Of a DNA stretch of 64,000 bases, positions 60,810 to 64,000 are shown piece by piece; within the stretch, counting starts at the first letter, position 1; every line of letters starts with the position of its first letter. The position numbers and the translations under genes are program-made. Origin of the DNA: Marasmius tenuissimus. Its lineage: Eukaryota; Basidiomycota; Agaricomycetes; Agaricales; Marasmiaceae. The stretch is taken from NCBI GenBank assembly GCA_029532415.1, contig JAQOTA010000054.1, positions 1,984,001 to 2,048,000 of the forward strand, written 5' to 3'. The notes below the pieces were generated by a model. The model was given only the letters and a program-made list of their open reading frames with translations. It searched no databases and was not told the origin of the DNA.

Positions 60810-60919
60810 GACGGCGTTGTAATGCGAAGTGGGAGTGTTGAAAGTGAACCTCGTTCAAGTTCAAGCTGACGATGACTGCAAGCGCCCAACACGGCAATGT
60901 GTCTCACGTGACTGTAACT

Positions 60920-61415
60920 CACCTGTTGGTGCCTGTCGATTCTTTCTCAAATCTTTCCTTCGAACGTCGCAAGTTTACTCGATCTTGACCATCCAAGTTA
61001 CAGAAGCTCGAGATTACTGGACTGTCTCATTCATCAAGTCAACTCAAGCAACAGCGGCTCAAGGGCAGCACTATGCCCTGGTGAGACTAGCCCCGGTACC
61101 GGTGTCATAGCTGCAGCTCTACAGGAGTACACACGTACCATAACAGCTTCCGAGTTTCGAGAACTTAACCCCGCATCTATCGAATGGTTGATTGTCGTCC
61201 TCGATCACTGCACCCGCAACGAAGGGGTCAATTACAAAAAACAGACTCTCTCGCTTCCGGCGGCTCGACTTGGCTCTCGGGACACGTTTCTCCTCAGTCT
61301 CGATTCGGATGGGGGCGTGGAGGACCCACAAAACACCACATATCCTGCATGTATGCAAATAGGCAACTACAAGTCAAGCTCAAATTTCCGTCCGTCGCCG
61401 TTTCTCCGTCACTAG
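60920..61415 (+). CDS. Unidentified coding-like open frame
   Basis: A frame of about 165 codons is open through SILSQIFPSNVASLLDLDHP, then ALQEYTRTITASEFRELNPA and SIEWLIVVLDHCTRNEGVNY, to the stop at 61413-61415. Composition looks protein-like and no in-frame Met marks a clear start, so it may be an internal exon. It is divergent from the FHA gene. Later plus-strand pieces (about 61390-61560 and 61590-61750) also look coding but do not join in a way I can prove. Not recognised. Confidence 0.3.
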
Positions 61416-62161
61416 ACAAGTACACGGTCTATTCGAATTTCGAAGAGGAAGTAGGATAATACTACCAAGTTGGAAGCTACCAGATCAATGGGAATCGGGC
61501 CTGGTTGACGTATAAGGTTCACGACTTCACAACAAACGTGAGATCATTTCAGGCCCTCGTCATATGCCATCTGGTGAATTCCGTTTGAATTATAGCATTT
61601 TCCGGCTTATTGGCGGACCCAACGCCGTGTCCTCGTGCGTATGTAGCGCCGAGGTATAACCGCGGTAAGGAATATTCGATCGAGATGGCGCTCCAGACCT
61701 ACATACCAGTATTATCCTGTGTCTTCTCGGATTCGTTCAGTCACCCATACAACACGATGCTCTCACTCCGACCCTAAGGCAAGAAAAATCCGTGTCCGAC
61801 ACCGAAAGCGAGACCGCGACCCTCCGATTCTTGGAGCCCGGTACTGCCTGTTGAGCGGTAGCCCTGAGGTCTCGTCTCCGATTTGAAACGACTGGTAACG
61901 TCAGCCAACTTCTGTGCAATTTATCCAACCAAGGACCTTCATTCATAGAGGTTCGCACTCGTTACATGGAGGGTCTGAATCACGGCGGATCGCGGTTCGT
62001 GTGAGAAAGACTTCGAGGAACATCTTGGTGCCCAGGTTGATGATGCGCCGCCGATTTTGGGGGCATATCAACGATACGTCGTCACAGAAGTGCAGGCATC
62101 AACTTGTACGTTTATCGATCCCAGTAAAGTACGCAGCAAGTGGAGAACTTGTTGTCGATAT
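61416..62161 (+). other. Possible further exons of an unidentified gene
   Basis: Plus-strand fragments such as SLDKYTVYSNFEEEVG, SYQINGNRAWLTYKVHDF, LLADPTPCPRAYVAPRYNRG and LCNLSNQGPSFIEVRTRYME occur in changing frames with possible splice sites between them. They may be exons of one fast-diverging gene starting near 60.9 kb, or a decayed copy. No family is recognised. Confidence 0.2.
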
Positions 62162-64000
62162 GAACTAAGTATGTTAAGACCAAAAGGATCCTGGAATTCT
62201 CTCAGGGTTCCCTCCCACCCGTCGTGACGGTAGGTAAATTCAATTGACGCCACGCAGCTGTGCTGTGATTGTACCCGGTCCCTTGAATAACTTGAGGGTG
62301 TGAGAGAAGATGGAATTTTGGATCGGACGGCGGAACGGCCAGATCGAAGGTTCCCCATCATCAGGGAGTTCAGAGTTTCGATCTCTTCCTCTCGTGGCTG
62401 TTCCGCGGAGCAAGAGGCTTGTCGATAGTCCGATATGCTGTCGATGAGGTACAAAGACCCAAGGGGATGGTTGGAGACGCTGTACTGAGGCGGGTCGGAG
62501 CCCATTCCGGAGGATTGGGAGTCACCCGTTCACCCTCCAGCACCGACTGGAGTACAGGACAAGAAGCGCTGTGTACAGTCCCTTTTACGGAGAAATCTGG
62601 GTCCCGAAAAAACGCTAACCCCCGAAGCGCCGGCAAACAGTCGTTAGTCTACACAAAGGTCGAGCACTTGATTATTTTATTTTAGCTCCTCCAGACTCGA
62701 GGAGAAGAATCTCGACCGAATGCGACGTCTGGTACTGCTGAAACTACAACATCGGATCCCAGGAGCAGTATGGCGTCCAAGCCCCAGAGGACTGCGGGCA
62801 GAATGAGGTGAGCCAACACTGTGAACCCTCTCTATAGACGCTAGTAAACCCAGTAAAGTCTCAAAACTCGATAGAGAAGGCAAGCCGCGGACACAAGGAT
62901 TAGCTGTAATGATCCTTCCTTGCCACGAATACTAGAACCTAATATGGGTGTATGATGGATGTTTCGTCGCACTGCAGTGCAATGCCCCCCCTCCATCTTG
63001 ATGTGTTGGCGATGAGGCTTGAAGGAGAATGGCTTGTCGCAGAGGTCCAGATTCATGTCAAAAAACTCCTGCGGGACTCCGTACAAGTGAGAACGAACTT
63101 GGTAAAACATATCAGATAAATCAGAACCTTCGTCGGCACAGAGGGAGTCGCCAGAAACCATAAGATAGGTGATAGCCTACAGGATGTGAATCAAACCGGT
63201 GAGAGTGGTGGGGCTGGGCCGCTGTTGACCGAGGATTGGAATACCAAGTTGGGATTCCGGAACAGAATCGTAGGTAATCCAGACCTTCAGCGACAGCTTC
63301 GGTGATCCCGAGCGAAAATGGGACGAGCGACAAACCCTCGTGACTCGTTCGAGACAGGGAGGGTTGCTTGGAAGGTAACTGTCACCAGGGCCGCAACAAA
63401 GCCTGATAAATGAAGGTAATGCATTGGGGACTCGGAAAGTGACCCCGCGCTGCTTGCGAAGCCGGGAGCGTCGATATAGTGACAGGGAACTGACCAGACC
63501 CACACCAAAAGGACAGATGAGCTTCTGCATAGGTTGGAATGACTAGCCAGGAGTGGCGGGTGGCAATTGTGGCTCGCCTGAACCTGAGGAGCTCCCTGTG
63601 ACTGTGGCTTGACATAAACTAACCCGCCTCGAATGTCGATTGGACAGAAAAAATAACTGAAGAAAAGAATGACTCCTGATGAGATCTTAGACACGATCGG
63701 AGCGGAGAAGCAACTGCAAAGACACATGTGGACTGTCCTATTACAATGCCATTCCTAACCTTCCCTGGAAAAAATCTGGGAACCTAGATTGCCGGACCGG
63801 AGAACATCAGCTGAGGTTGCTGTACTTAGGCCCTCTGAGCCAACAAAAGATGAGACGAACTCGAACAGGATCGTTAAACGAGGTACGTTTCGACCATTAC
63901 AATATAGTCGGAAACCATCAAAGAGGTTGGACCTGGTTGGGCCTGGCAGTGGATGATGATGTTGAAATATAATAACCCATGGAAACCAGTTGGAAGAGTT
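62162..64000. other. Unassigned region at the right edge
   Basis: No gene can be supported. Minus-strand open pieces with protein-like composition are at about 63530-63177 (LSLKVWITYDSVPESQLGIP), 63161-62841 (LSDMFYQVRSHLYGVPQEFF) and 62505-62068. They could belong to a gene continuing past the window, but no domain is visible. Confidence 0.3.

Noticed and set aside
60304..60811. Plus-strand frames over the FHA gene.
   Set aside because: The minus strand carries an RS-rich region plus a complete FHA domain with consistent introns.

Overview
This window is nuclear DNA from a filamentous basidiomycete, most likely an Agaricomycete (mushroom-forming) fungus. The evidence is dense genes with many 45-70 bp GT-AG introns, fungal-only families (Zn2Cys6 regulators, Kre9/Knh1-like wall proteins, GH128 glucanase, a Bzz1-type F-BAR protein, a Rif1 carrying yeast-type PP1 motifs) and Ty1/copia plus hAT-like elements. 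There are no operons, and I found no rRNA, tRNA or CRISPR. Gene models were built by hand from conserved protein blocks and splice sites, so exon edges are predictions.

Layout. 0-3.4 kb: a DeSI/PPPDE peptidase (cut by the left edge) divergent from carnitine acetyltransferase. 4.5-12.9 kb: two paralogous zinc-cluster transcription factors in convergent orientation, with the CAF1/POP2 deadenylase between them. 15-18 kb: a Bzz1-like F-BAR/C1/SH3/SH3 actin regulator. 19.5-22.7 kb: three secreted or wall proteins (one double-psi beta-barrel protein, two Kre9/Knh1-like). 23.7-34.3 kb: a repeat island with a complete copia element (181-bp LTRs, 5-bp target duplication, two in-frame stops) and two short non-autonomous elements that each have terminal inverted repeats and an 8-bp target duplication. 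The second lies just upstream of a Rif1 gene. 34.4-45.8 kb: Rif1, a cyclopropane-fatty-acid-synthase-like methyltransferase, and a second, diverged Rif1-like gene facing the first. 46.3-48.1 kb: two more Kre9/Knh1-like genes. 48.4-60.8 kb: ordinary housekeeping genes: EBP-type sterol isomerase, GH128 glucanase, guanine deaminase, BTB protein, MON1, mitoribosomal mS41, a C2H2 zinc-finger protein and a SNIP1/Pml1-like FHA protein. 60.9-64 kb: open frames that look partly coding but that I could not identify.

Themes. Paralogous pairs face each other around a single unrelated gene twice (regulators around CAF1; Rif1 genes around the methyltransferase). The wall-protein family occurs four times in two clusters. 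The least expected items are the Rif1 paralogue that lacks the N-terminal PP1-docking motifs, the 13-nt microexon in the zinc clusters, the two hAT-like elements with intact target duplications, and a splice choice in carnitine acetyltransferase that could switch its targeting between mitochondria and peroxisomes.
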